64,000 nt of DNA from Labrenzia sp. VG12 (GTDB lineage: Bacteria; Pseudomonadota; Alphaproteobacteria; Rhizobiales; Stappiaceae): NCBI RefSeq assembly GCF_002237595.1, contig NZ_CP022529.1:372001-436000 (forward strand), read 5' to 3'. Positions 25,924 through 34,352 of the stretch are shown piece by piece. The notes below the pieces were generated by a model, which was not told the DNA's origin, did no database searches, and worked only from the letters and a program-made list of their open reading frames with translations. The position numbers were made by a program, and so were the translations under genes. Position 1 is the first letter of the stretch; each line of letters starts with the position of its first letter.

Positions 25924-26590
25924 GTCACCCCGGGCGAGCTTTGCGAGACCCGGGGCCCACTCGTTGCCAGAGCATTGGGATCTTCAGAAGGCTTGACTGG
26001 GTTTTTCTGCACCTTCAGCAAGCCGAGCAGCGAGTAGGCCCCGGCTCTCCGCTTCGCTGTGGCCGGGGTGACACGGTTCTTGTGGCGACCGAGCGTAGCC
26101 ATAGGAGCGTGCGGTTGTATCGGGCTTCTCTGTTGGCGCCCCCTTGGCGAGGTTATCTGCCATCAATGTCACCCCGGGCGAGCTTCGCGAGACCCGGGGC
26201 CAACTCGCTCCCGGAGCGATGGGGGTGCCTTCAGACATTTGCAGCCCAGCTTCTGCCTAAATGCATTCTCTTCAGCAAGCCGAGCAGCGAGTTGGCCCCG
26301 GCTCTCCGCTTCGCTGCGGCCGGGGTGACACGGTTCTTGCGGCGACCGCGCGTAGCCGTAGAAGCTTGCAGTTGTATCAGGCCACTCTGTTGGCGCCCCC
26401 TTGGCGAGGTTATCTGCCATCAATGTCACCCCGGGCGAGCTTCGCGAGACCCGGGGCCTACTCGCTCCCGGAGCGATGGGGGTGCCTCCAGACATTTGCA
26501 GCGCAGTTTCTGCCTAATTGCATTCGCTTCCGCGAGCGGAGCTACGAATAGGCCCAGGCCCTTCGCTTCGCTGCGGTCGGGGTGAGACCG
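25924..26590. repeat. Three tandem palindromic repeat units
   Basis: Units start at 25924, 26168 and 26425, each with GTCACCCCGGGCGAGCTT. In every unit a left arm is matched about 120-150 bases later by an inverted arm containing CGCTTCGCTG and CCGGGGTGA. Units 1 and 2 also share a 3' stretch ending GGTTATCTGCCATCAAT, absent from unit 3. Open frames running through this stretch reflect the repetition and are not genes. Confidence 0.8.
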
Positions 26591-26685
26591 AGCTGGATCA
26601 CTGGGCAGATGCGATTCTGAGAGGCCTGGACAGCAGACATGAATTCGCCAACCCACCGCACTTTGACGCTGGGGCCCCAAGGAAT

Positions 26686-26720
26686 CGCCCGGTTCTGCGA
26701 CCGGGCGGTTTTGTCTTGTG
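26686..26720 (+). repeat. Second copy of the hcp terminator sequence
   Basis: CGCCCGGTTCTGCGACCGGG followed by CGGTTTTGTCTTGTGG nearly duplicates 25841-25875 in the same orientation. Read on the minus strand it lacks a T tail, so it is not a good metG terminator. The two copies bracket the repeat array. Confidence 0.6.
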
Positions 26721-26721
26721 G

Positions 26722-28242
26722 CTACTGAACGCGCGGGAACAGCGGCTGGATGTCGCCGAGTTCAGTGCCGCCAGGCAGACGGTCGAGTTCCGGCTTCCAT
26801 GGTCTGGCAACCTCGGTGACATTCAGCGTGGCGAGTGCCTTGCCCGCGGAGGCAGGGATCACTTGCTGAAGGGCTTCCATCACGATGCGCAGGCAGTCGA
26901 GCGCGACATAGACGACCGTCTTGCTGCGCTCCCTGGTGTCCTCGTTCTTGAAGAGCGACCAGGGCGCCTGCTTGTCGATATATTCGTTCAGCTCGGCCGC
27001 CGCGGTGATGATCGCCTGCGTCCGTGCCGGAATATCGGCCAGATCGATCCATTCGCCCATGCCGGCGGTGGCTTTCAGAACGGTCTGGCGCAGCGCCTCG
27101 TCCTCGGCGGTCAACTCGCCCTTGACCGGCAGCTTGCCGTCGAACTTGGACCTGGCGAACTTGGCGGCGCGGGACAGCATGTTGCCGAGCTTGTTGTTGA
27201 GTTCGGCCTCATAGGTCTGGGCAATCAGTTCCACCGAGATCTGGCTGTCGCTGTCGGCGCGCATGTGCCGGGCGAGGTACCAGCGCAGGGCATCGACGCC
27301 GAGCTTGTCCATCACCTCGATCGGGTCGACCACATTGCCGATGGACTTCGACATCTTGACACCGCCGGCGCCGACCCAGTGGCTGTGCACGGAGAGTTTC
27401 TTCGGCAGCGGCAGGCCGGCCGCCATCAGCATGATCGGCCAGTAGACCCCGTGCGGCTTCAGAATATCCTTGCCGATCAGATGCTCGCATTCCTCCCACC
27501 AGGGCGCATAGCTTTCGTCCGGCCAGTCGATATTGGTCAGGTAGTTGGCAAGCGCGTCGAACCAGACATAGGTGACGAACTCGGTGTCGAAGGGCAGTTC
27601 GACGCCCAATGTCACACGGGCCTTCGGCCGGGAGATGCACAGATCCTCCAGCGGTTCGGCCAGCATCTGCTTCAGTTCGTTTCTGAAGGCTACCGGCTGC
27701 ACGAAATCCGGATTGTCGGCAATATGCTTCAAGAGGCGCTCGCGGAACGGCTCCATTTTCAGGAAGTAATTCGTCTCTTCGGTCTGCTCGACCTGCATGG
27801 TCGGGTGCAGCGGGCACTGGCCGTCCTCGGTCAGATCGCTTTCCTTCTTGAACTCTTCACAGCCCTTGCAGTAGGTGCCGGTGTAGTTCTTCTTGACGAT
27901 CAGATCCTTGTCGAAGATCGACTGCTCCATGCCGGCGACGGCCTCCTTGTGGCCGTCGCGGCTGGTGCGCACGAAATAGTCGTAGGTGACATCGAGCTTG
28001 TCGAACACATCCCGGAATTCGGCGCAGCGCATGTCGAGATAGTCCTCGATGGGCATGCCAAGTTCCTGGGCTGCTTCCTGGTTCTTCTGGCCATGTTCGT
28101 CCACGCCGGTCGACAGCATTAGCTCATAACCCAGCGCCTGGCGGTTGCGTTTCAGGATATCGGCCATGATCGAGGTGAAGGCATGACCGATATGCGGAGA
28201 ACCGTTGACGTAGTAGATCGGGGTTGTGATGTAGCTTTTCAT
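26722..28242 (-). CDS. metG: Methionyl-tRNA synthetase
   Basis: A 506-residue class I synthetase that charges tRNA-Met. The HIGH motif is HIGH (residues 17-20), the KMSKS loop is KMSKS near residue 300, and a zinc-type knuckle is visible as CKGC...CPLH. There is no C-terminal tRNA-binding (EMAP-like) domain. The LSTGVDEHGQKNQEAA variant of the usual TGTDEHG stretch suggests a branch different from the ordinary alphaproteobacterial enzyme I know. It stands alone, away from the DNA-replication genes that often neighbour metG in this class, so it may be a second copy. Confidence 0.93.
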   Translation of the reverse strand: MKSYITTPIYYVNGSPHIGHAFTSIMADILKRNRQALGYELMLSTGVDEHGQKNQEAAQELGMPIEDYLDMRCAEFRDVFDKLDVTYDYFVRTSRDGHKEAVAGMEQSIFDKDLIVKKNYTGTYCKGCEEFKKESDLTEDGQCPLHPTMQVEQTEETNYFLKMEPFRERLLKHIADNPDFVQPVAFRNELKQMLAEPLEDLCISRPKARVTLGVELPFDTEFVTYVWFDALANYLTNIDWPDESYAPWWEECEHLIGKDILKPHGVYWPIMLMAAGLPLPKKLSVHSHWVGAGGVKMSKSIGNVVDPIEVMDKLGVDALRWYLARHMRADSDSQISVELIAQTYEAELNNKLGNMLSRAAKFARSKFDGKLPVKGELTAEDEALRQTVLKATAGMGEWIDLADIPARTQAIITAAAELNEYIDKQAPWSLFKNEDTRERSKTVVYVALDCLRIVMEALQQVIPASAGKALATLNVTEVARPWKPELDRLPGGTELGDIQPLFPRVQ

Positions 28243-28414
28243 CCAGGTGCTTTCGAATTTCCGGCTGGCGTTGGCTAGCCGTCCCGATTGGGTGCGGGTG
28301 CCAACTTTGAGAAGATGTTGCAGCTATATTTCACACACAATATGGGATGAAAACCCCTAGATGCGACTGTCAGTGTTCAGGCATCCGGATAACGGGCGTT
28401 CAAACACGCATTGA

Positions 28415-28672
28415 TCAGATGCCCTTCCGCCCCGTGCCTTGAAACTCCTGCAGGAGTTCTCGGTATCGATTGACTTCCTGTTGAAGTGACAGCGGGAGGC
28501 TGTCTACCCCAAGAAACTCGACACATGTTGTCGTTGGCAGGTCGGTTAGACAGTCCCAGAAAGCGTCGAGGTTGCGGCCATAATAGTAAGGAAAATCAAG
28601 GGCTATATGAACCTTGTCGTGAAAGTCCTTCATCGAGCAGACGCTCGAGAGATCCACCTGTATCAATGTCAT
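28415..28672 (-). CDS. Barstar-family protein (ribonuclease inhibitor)
   Basis: An 85-residue protein matching the barstar fold. The FPYYYGRNLDAFWDCLTDLP stretch includes the aromatic and acidic residues that block the active site of barnase-type RNases. Length fits the family (about 90). Its start overlaps no neighbour; the YeiH-type gene lies 42 bases upstream on the same strand. No barnase or polymorphic toxin gene is present, so it is an orphan immunity gene or a regulator of a remote nuclease. Confidence 0.85.
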   Translation of the reverse strand: MTLIQVDLSSVCSMKDFHDKVHIALDFPYYYGRNLDAFWDCLTDLPTTTCVEFLGVDSLPLSLQQEVNRYRELLQEFQGTGRKGI

Positions 28673-28714
28673 CGCTTACCATCCAGCGGTGTCGAGACTT
28701 GCATTGGCCGTCCA

Positions 28715-29710
28715 TCAGCCGATGACCCAGATACCACCCAGGACAAACAATGCCAGGAACACGGTCTGGGTGACCACCATCCAGATGGCCGGGCCGCCGA
28801 CTTCCAGAAGCTTGGGGATCGAGGTCTTCATGCCGACGGCTGCAATCGCCGCCAGAAGCGCCCAGCGGGAGACCTGACCGGCCATGTCCTTGACGGTTTC
28901 CGGGATCAGGCCGAAGGAATTCAGCGCCGCCAGGACCAGAAACGCCAGAACGAAGGCCGGCATCAGGGGCGGGCGGGCGTTGTCCGGTCCGGTACTGCTG
29001 CGCAGGATAAGCGCTGCAATCAGCACGATTGGCGCCAGCAGTGTCACGCGGATCAGCTTGACAAGCGTGGAAAGATCGCCGGTTTCCTCGTTGATGGAAA
29101 ATCCGGCACCAACCACCTGAGCGACATCATGGATTGTCCCGCCGAGAAAGACCCCGGTTTCGTCCACAGTGAGCCCCAGGTTGCTGGTCAGGATCGGGTA
29201 GACGATCATCGCCAGGGTCGACAGCACCGTCACCGTGATGACGGTGAAGGCGAGGTCGCGTTCCGCATGTTCGCGTTTCGGCAGGATCGAGCCGATGGCC
29301 ATGGCCGCCGATGCACCGCAGATGGCGACAGCGCCGCCAGAGAGAAACGAAAACAGGCGATCGCGGCCGAACAGGCTGCCGATCATCAGCGAAAAGCCGA
29401 TGGTTGCCAGCACTCCCAGGATCACCAGTAGCAGGAAAGGCAGTCCGAGCGCCTGCACCATTTCCACGCTGATGCGGACCCCGAGCAGCGCGACGCCGAT
29501 CCGAAGCAGGGTCCGGGCGGAAAAGGCAATGCCGGCAGAAGTGCGTTGTTCTTCCGACAGGAAGTTGAGCGGCATGCCGAGCAGGATGGCCATCAACATG
29601 GCCGGCGCCCCGTAATGCTCGTTCAGGAACTGCGCCGCGATGGCGACCAGCCCGGCGATCACCAGGCCCGGGAACAATTCATGTACCCGGTCTTTCAATG
29701 GTTGAACCAT
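28715..29710 (-). CDS. YeiH-family putative sulfate exporter (UPF0324)
   Basis: A 331-residue inner-membrane protein with about ten helices. Diagnostic stretches are RTLLRIGVALLGVRIS, SGGAVAICGASAAMAI and LGGTIHDVAQVVGAGF. The family is annotated as putative sulfate exporters, and relatives have been linked to export of sulfite or sulfate during sulfonate breakdown. It lies 19 bases downstream of the di-haem peroxidase gene and may share its transcript. The proposed sulfonate operon is only 2 kb further along. Confidence 0.87.
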   Translation of the reverse strand: MVQPLKDRVHELFPGLVIAGLVAIAAQFLNEHYGAPAMLMAILLGMPLNFLSEEQRTSAGIAFSARTLLRIGVALLGVRISVEMVQALGLPFLLLVILGVLATIGFSLMIGSLFGRDRLFSFLSGGAVAICGASAAMAIGSILPKREHAERDLAFTVITVTVLSTLAMIVYPILTSNLGLTVDETGVFLGGTIHDVAQVVGAGFSINEETGDLSTLVKLIRVTLLAPIVLIAALILRSSTGPDNARPPLMPAFVLAFLVLAALNSFGLIPETVKDMAGQVSRWALLAAIAAVGMKTSIPKLLEVGGPAIWMVVTQTVFLALFVLGGIWVIG

Positions 29711-29728
29711 TGTTTTTCCTTATGTCTT

Positions 29729-31030
29729 TTACCTGTCGACCGGAAGGCCGCTTGGGACGGTGTCGGGAACACCAAAGGGAGGAGCGCTGACGGACGTGGT
29801 GCCCGTCAGGCTTTTCAGGAAGGCGACAAGATCGGCAATCTCGCCGTCCGTCAAGGCAAGGGGGGCAATATCGCGAAAACGCGCATGGCGGGCCATCTCG
29901 CGTTTGTCGTTCCAGACGACAAAATCGATCGGAGCCAGCCAGGGAGCGTCCGGCAGGGCCGCGATCTCCGGCGCCCATGTGGCAAGCATGCCGTCCGGAT
30001 CCAGATGATGGCGCACAATGCCTTCGAGCGTCGGATAGGCGCCGTTGTGGCCGTAAGGGCCGGTCAGCTCGATATTTCGAAGCATCGGCGTGCGGAAGCG
30101 GTAGGCATCTTCCAGGCGGTCGCTTTCCCCCATACGGCCGACATCGCGGACCATCGGGTCAAACCGGCGGGTCCGGCCAGGCCCGAAGGGCGGCAGACCG
30201 ATCGCATGAAACTGCTGGTCGCTGAGCAGTTTGCCGGAATGGCAGGAGGCGCAGCCTGCCTTGCCGTAAAAGAGGTCGAGGCCGCGCTTCTGGCTGTCAT
30301 CAAGAGCAGACGCGTTGCCTTCAAGATACTGATCGAACGGACTGTCGAGGCTTTGCCATTCGACGGCCTGGAAGGCCGCCAGCGCATTCGCGATCTCGAC
30401 GATGGTGACCTGGTCCGGCGCATCGATATGATCGAACGCCTCAACGAACATCCGGCCGTATTCGGGGATCACGCGGACCCGTTTGGCAAGGATCGGCCAG
30501 GCCGCATCGATCCGGTCGTGAATGGCACCGGCAATCTCGTTTTCCTTGAGGTTGCCGGACATTTCAAACTGGGCAACGAGCGGGAACACCGCCTGTGCCG
30601 CCAGCAGCGAATTGAAGCCGCTTGGCAGCCATTCCTCGGCCGGGGAATTGAAGCCGTTTTCATAAGTGTCCGCAATCGAGAGACGACCGTCGTGGAAGAG
30701 CGTGTGGAGCTCTTTTGCGCCGAGATTCCAAAGACCTGGCGCGTTTCGCGGAATCCGTTTGCGAATGCGGTCGTCACCCGTTCCGGCCATTCGTTTTGTG
30801 CCGAGACCTTCCCCGCCTTCGCCAATGCCGAGCGACAGGTTGTCACCGGTTCCCATCTGCGGGTGATGGCAGGTTGCGCAGGCAATATTCCTGTTGCCGG
30901 ACAGGATCTTGTCGTAAAAGAGGAGCTGACCGAGCGCGGCCTGTTTGCGGTCAAAGACGATAAAATCTTCCTGCGTCAAGGGCGCAGGCAGATCCGCAGC
31001 AAGAGCCGACGCTGAAAGACAAAAAATCAG
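29729..31030 (-). CDS. Di-haem cytochrome c peroxidase / MauG family protein, 5' end uncertain
   Basis: About 430 residues with two CxxCH haem sites, CATCHH and CASCHS, and the family stretch YGHNGAYPTLEGIVRHH. A signal-peptide-like start (LIFCLSASALAADLPAP) places the protein in the periplasm, where relatives reduce peroxide or oxidise a protein substrate. The frame has no ATG, GTG or TTG at the right place: the given end at 31030 is an in-frame CTG. The ATG at 31050 is one frame off and runs into a stop, so a single-base indel or unusual start is possible. It is divergent from, and abuts, the Sel1 gene. Confidence 0.8.
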   Translation of the reverse strand: MIFCLSASALAADLPAPLTQEDFIVFDRKQAALGQLLFYDKILSGNRNIACATCHHPQMGTGDNLSLGIGEGGEGLGTKRMAGTGDDRIRKRIPRNAPGLWNLGAKELHTLFHDGRLSIADTYENGFNSPAEEWLPSGFNSLLAAQAVFPLVAQFEMSGNLKENEIAGAIHDRIDAAWPILAKRVRVIPEYGRMFVEAFDHIDAPDQVTIVEIANALAAFQAVEWQSLDSPFDQYLEGNASALDDSQKRGLDLFYGKAGCASCHSGKLLSDQQFHAIGLPPFGPGRTRRFDPMVRDVGRMGESDRLEDAYRFRTPMLRNIELTGPYGHNGAYPTLEGIVRHHLDPDGMLATWAPEIAALPDAPWLAPIDFVVWNDKREMARHARFRDIAPLALTDGEIADLVAFLKSLTGTTSVSAPPFGVPDTVPSGLPVDR

Positions 31031-31048
31031 AGGGACCGACCGGAGACC

Positions 31049-31531
31049 ATGAAGACAAAACTGAAGGCCAGTTTTCTTGCGCTGATGCTCCTTGCCACCC
31101 CGGCCGCGGCGGAAATCGAGGAAGCCCGCGACCTGATGGAAGCCAATCGCTTCGAGGAGGCGATGAAGGAACTGTGGCCGGCGGCCCGGTCCGGCAATGC
31201 CGACGCGGAAGAGCTGATCGGCATCATGTACGCGATGGGGCTCGGGGTTGAGCGCGATGACCAGCGGGCGTTCGAATGGTACCTGAGAAGCGCGATGAAG
31301 GGACATCCCGGCGCCCAGTCCGGTGTCGGCTGGTACTACGAAATCGGCCGCGGCATGCCGGCGCCGGATCTCGTGCGGGCCTACATGTGGTACACGCTCT
31401 CGGCCGTCGGTGGCGATCCCGATGCTGCGATCTCGCTGGAAGAGGTGGTCAAGAAGATGACCAAGGAAGAGATTGAAAAGGCGCATATCCTGGTCGATGA
31501 CTACAAGGTCTGGATGTATCCGTTCCGGTGA
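31049..31531 (+). CDS. Secreted Sel1/TPR-like repeat protein
   Basis: A 160-residue protein with signal peptide (LKASFLALMLLATPAAA) and about three Sel1-like helical repeats, seen as AEELIGIMYAMGLGVERDDQ, AQSGVGWYYEIGRG and the AYMWYTLSAVGGD repeat end. These repeats mediate protein contacts in the periplasm. CGGAG precedes the ATG. It is divergent from the peroxidase gene with essentially no spacer. Function unknown. Confidence 0.82.
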   Translation: MKTKLKASFLALMLLATPAAAEIEEARDLMEANRFEEAMKELWPAARSGNADAEELIGIMYAMGLGVERDDQRAFEWYLRSAMKGHPGAQSGVGWYYEIGRGMPAPDLVRAYMWYTLSAVGGDPDAAISLEEVVKKMTKEEIEKAHILVDDYKVWMYPFR

Positions 31532-31610
31532 TGGTTTCAGTTGTCTGAAGTCCGCTCGGCGCAGCGCTCTCTTGAAAGAGCGCCAGGCGGAAGGGACTGG
31601 CTGAAACAAA

Positions 31611-31742
31611 CTGCTCTTTCGTCATCCCATGGCTTGACCATGGGGTCCATGCCGTTGCCTTTCCCAAGACAAAAGCCGAATTCAAGGCAAGGTCACGGCA
31701 TGGATTGCTGGGTCAAGCCCTGCAATGACGAAGCAAAAAGGG
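31611..31742. repeat. Intergenic inverted repeat (about 130 bp)
   Basis: CGTCATCCCATGGCTTGACC at 31620 onward is mirrored by the inverted arm ending at 31730 (GGTCAAGCCCTGCAATGACG), and both inner ends carry CCATGCCG. It differs in sequence from the elements at 6561 and 25924. Confidence 0.7.
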
Positions 31743-31744
31743 AT

Positions 31745-31777
31745 TGCAAAACCGCGCCCCATGACGAAGGGGCGCGG
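31745..31777 (-). terminator. Terminator of the TRAP/monooxygenase operon
   Basis: On the minus strand a 9-bp stem (31769-31777 with 31752-31760) is followed by TTTTGC. It lies directly after the dctP stop. Confidence 0.75.
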
Positions 31778-31790
31778 CATGCTTTGTTTA

Positions 31791-32849
31791 TCAGTTCAGG
31801 TCCGCGTCACGCGCACCGTTGACGTCGGCTTCAGCCGCGGCCACGGCTTCTTCCAGGGCGCCGAAGATTTCGCCGCCACGGGTCACGTTGTCCTTGAACC
31901 AGGCATAGACCGGGGTCGCTGCTTCCTTGAAGGCGGCCTTCTGTTCCGGGGTCGGAACATAGAGATCGCCGCCACCGGCAACAAAGTCTTCATAAGCCTG
32001 GATCGACTTGCGCTTCGGCGAGGCGAAGGTGGCCTGCTGCAGGGCATAGAACCCGTCAACAACAACGCGGCGCATGTCTTCCGGCATGGACAGGAACTTC
32101 TCGTTGTTCATCCACCACAGGGCGCCCATGTAGGCATGGCCGTCCAGCGTGACGTATTGCAGGCCGGCATCCGGGAACTTCATGCCCATGATGTCGGTGA
32201 TACCGTTCTTAGACCCTTCGACAACGCCGGTCTGGAAGGAGGTGAACAACTCCGGCCACGGAATCGGGGTCGGGGAGGCCCCAAGGGCCTTCACCAGTTC
32301 CTGCGGCAGGTCGGCGACGACGGTCCGGATCTTCAGGCCTTCCATGTCGGACGGGTTGGCGATGCGGCGCTTGGTGTTGGCGAAGTTCCGCCAGCCGCCG
32401 GTATTGCCGATGGTCATCAGACGGATCGCGTTGTCGCTGTCCTCAAGCGCCATGTCACGCATGGTGCGGGTGAACTGACCGGACAGAACATGTTCGGCGA
32501 TCCGGTCATCGCTCATCATGTAGGGCAGGTCGAGAACCTGCACATACGGGAAGATGCCCGATGCGCCGCCCGAGGTGGAGATGTAGATGTCGATCGCACC
32601 GCCGGCAACGCCCTGAAGGCACTCCGCGCCGTTGGAGCAAAGCTGCGTGCCGATGAAGAGTTCGACTTCGATGGCACCGTTGGAGGCGGCTTCGACGAAG
32701 TTCTTGAAGACGACGAGACCGTCATAGTCTTCGTCGTTCTCGTTGGAGTTGGCCGTTGCGCGCAGCGTGTAGTCCGCGGCGGCAGCGCTCAGTGCCGAGC
32801 CGGCGAGCATCGCCGCGACGGTGAGTGATTTCAGGGCAGTTTTGAGCAT
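31791..32849 (-). CDS. TRAP transporter solute-binding protein, DctP family
   Basis: A 352-residue periplasmic binding protein. Signal peptide is LKSLTVAAMLAGSALSAAAA; the mature part has the DctP features SGGASGIFPYVQVLDLPYM and the LKIRTVVADLPQELVKALGA stretch with the Arg that grips a carboxylate or sulfonate in the family. GGGAGG lies before the ATG. It is the last gene of a six-gene minus-strand group that begins with an SsuD-type monooxygenase. If the sulfoquinovose reading is right, it would bind sulfoquinovose or a sulfoquinovoside. Confidence 0.92.
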   Translation of the reverse strand: MLKTALKSLTVAAMLAGSALSAAAADYTLRATANSNENDEDYDGLVVFKNFVEAASNGAIEVELFIGTQLCSNGAECLQGVAGGAIDIYISTSGGASGIFPYVQVLDLPYMMSDDRIAEHVLSGQFTRTMRDMALEDSDNAIRLMTIGNTGGWRNFANTKRRIANPSDMEGLKIRTVVADLPQELVKALGASPTPIPWPELFTSFQTGVVEGSKNGITDIMGMKFPDAGLQYVTLDGHAYMGALWWMNNEKFLSMPEDMRRVVVDGFYALQQATFASPKRKSIQAYEDFVAGGGDLYVPTPEQKAAFKEAATPVYAWFKDNVTRGGEIFGALEEAVAAAEADVNGARDADLN

Positions 32850-32876
32850 GTGGTTCCTCCCTTGGGTAAGCTCAAA

Positions 32877-34352
32877 TCAGTTGGCAAATCCGGTCAGACG
32901 CGGGATCGTCATGGACAGTGCCGGGATGTAGGTGATCAGGAAGATCACGGCGATCTCCACCGCGAGAAACGGCAGAATGGCTTTCGCAATGGTCTCGACC
33001 CGTTCCTTTGACACCGAGGCCGCAACGAACAGGACCAGTCCCATGGGTGGCGTCGCCAGACCGATGGTCAGGTTGACGCTCATGATGATGGCGAAGTGGA
33101 TCGGATCGACGCCCATTTCGATGAAGATAGGGCCGAGGATCGGGCCGAGAATGATGATCGCCGGGCCCGCGTCCAGGAACATGCCGACGATGAACAGGAG
33201 CAGGTTGATCAGGAACAGCAGGATCAGCGGGTTCTCCGACAGACTCAGCACGAAATCGGCCATGATCTCCGGGGCGTGACTGAGGCTGACCACCGTCTTG
33301 AAGGCCATGGCTGCGCCGACCAGCAGAAGCACCACGGCGGAGGTGATGCCGGCGCGGTTCAGGATGCCCGGCAGGTCCTTCATCTTGATGGAATGCAAGA
33401 CGAAGAAGCCGATCAGGAGTGCATAGGCAACGGCAACCGCAGCCGCCTCGGTCGGTGTGAACACACCGATCAGGATACCGCCCAGGATGATGATCGGCGT
33501 CTGCAAAGGAGCAACCGCCTTTTTGCAGACCGTGCGGAAATCCGCCGAAACCGCACCGCGCAAGCTGATCAGGATGCCGTGTGAAACTGCCAGGAGCACC
33601 AGGAAGAGGATCATGCCCGTCAGTCCGGACAAGTCGACGAAGAGTGTCGCCACCATCATCAGAAGGGTCGCCAGATTGAGCCGCAGCAGCAGCAGGGAAA
33701 CCCAGTATTCAACCGGGGCCATCTTCTGTCCGGGATTGACGATTCGCTGGGCCTTGGGCAGGTCGTACTTGTCGGCCATCAGGCGGACCACCAGCATCAG
33801 GCCGACCCCGACCATGACGCCCGGTACAATCCCCGCCAGGAACAGTGCTGCAACACTTTCCCCCATGACATAGGCGTAAATGATCATGATGCCGGAGGGC
33901 GGAATGATCGGGCCGATGACGGAGGAGGCCGCGGTCACGGCCGCAGCAAACTTGCGGGTGTAACCCTGTTTTTCCATGGCCGGGATCAGCATGGATCCGA
34001 GCGCGGAGGTATCGGCGACCGCGGAACCGGACAGGCCGGCAAATAGCATGGAGGACAGGATGTTCACATGGGCGAGACCACCGCGCAGATGCCCCATCAA
34101 TGCTTGCGAGAATTCGACCAGGCGGGTGGTGATGCCACCCTTGTTCATCATCTCGCCGGCGAGCATGAAGAACGGAATCGCCATCAGAGGAAAGCTGTCC
34201 ATGCCGTTGTAGACGTTACGGTAGAGCAGCGTGATGTCGCGTTCCTGGCCGTTCAGCCACAAGAGCATGCCGGGTGCGGCCAGAAGGCCGAAAAACACCG
34301 GCAGGCCGATCATCAGGAAAACGAGAAAGACGGGAAGAAACCAGATCAGCAT
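32877..34352 (-). CDS. TRAP transporter large permease, DctM family
   Basis: A 491-residue membrane subunit (about 40-50 longer than usual) with about 12 helices. DctM features include AGEMMNKGGITTRLVEFSQA, GLSGSAVADTSALGSMLIPA and NLTIGLATPPMGLVLFVA. It drives sodium-coupled uptake with DctQ and DctP. Its start overlaps the dctQ stop by one base (TGATG), showing coupled translation. Confidence 0.94.
   Translation of the reverse strand: MLIWFLPVFLVFLMIGLPVFFGLLAAPGMLLWLNGQERDITLLYRNVYNGMDSFPLMAIPFFMLAGEMMNKGGITTRLVEFSQALMGHLRGGLAHVNILSSMLFAGLSGSAVADTSALGSMLIPAMEKQGYTRKFAAAVTAASSVIGPIIPPSGIMIIYAYVMGESVAALFLAGIVPGVMVGVGLMLVVRLMADKYDLPKAQRIVNPGQKMAPVEYWVSLLLLRLNLATLLMMVATLFVDLSGLTGMILFLVLLAVSHGILISLRGAVSADFRTVCKKAVAPLQTPIIILGGILIGVFTPTEAAAVAVAYALLIGFFVLHSIKMKDLPGILNRAGITSAVVLLLVGAAMAFKTVVSLSHAPEIMADFVLSLSENPLILLFLINLLLFIVGMFLDAGPAIIILGPILGPIFIEMGVDPIHFAIIMSVNLTIGLATPPMGLVLFVAASVSKERVETIAKAILPFLAVEIAVIFLITYIPALSMTIPRLTGFAN

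Noticed and set aside
25677..26585. 302-residue plus-strand open frame through the repeat array
   Set aside because: It runs through the tandem palindromes, repeats its own sequence with the units, has no ribosome site and begins inside hcp.
25924..26590. CRISPR array
   Set aside because: Units are about 250 bases, internally palindromic and directly abutting; there are no short repeats with unique spacers and no cas genes.
26518..28122. 534-residue plus-strand frame
   Set aside because: It is antisense to metG, which has clear HIGH and KMSKS motifs; the frame is low-quality with no recognisable domain.
28715..29710. YeiH protein as part of the sulfonate operon
   Set aside because: It is separated by the peroxidase and Sel1 genes, a repeat and a terminator; a functional link is possible but not shown.
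29546..31015. 489-residue plus-strand frame
   Set aside because: It is antisense to the YeiH and peroxidase genes and lacks any family signature.
31049..31609. Peroxidase frame extended upstream on the minus strand
   Set aside because: The extra residues are antisense to the Sel1 gene and precede a clear signal peptide.
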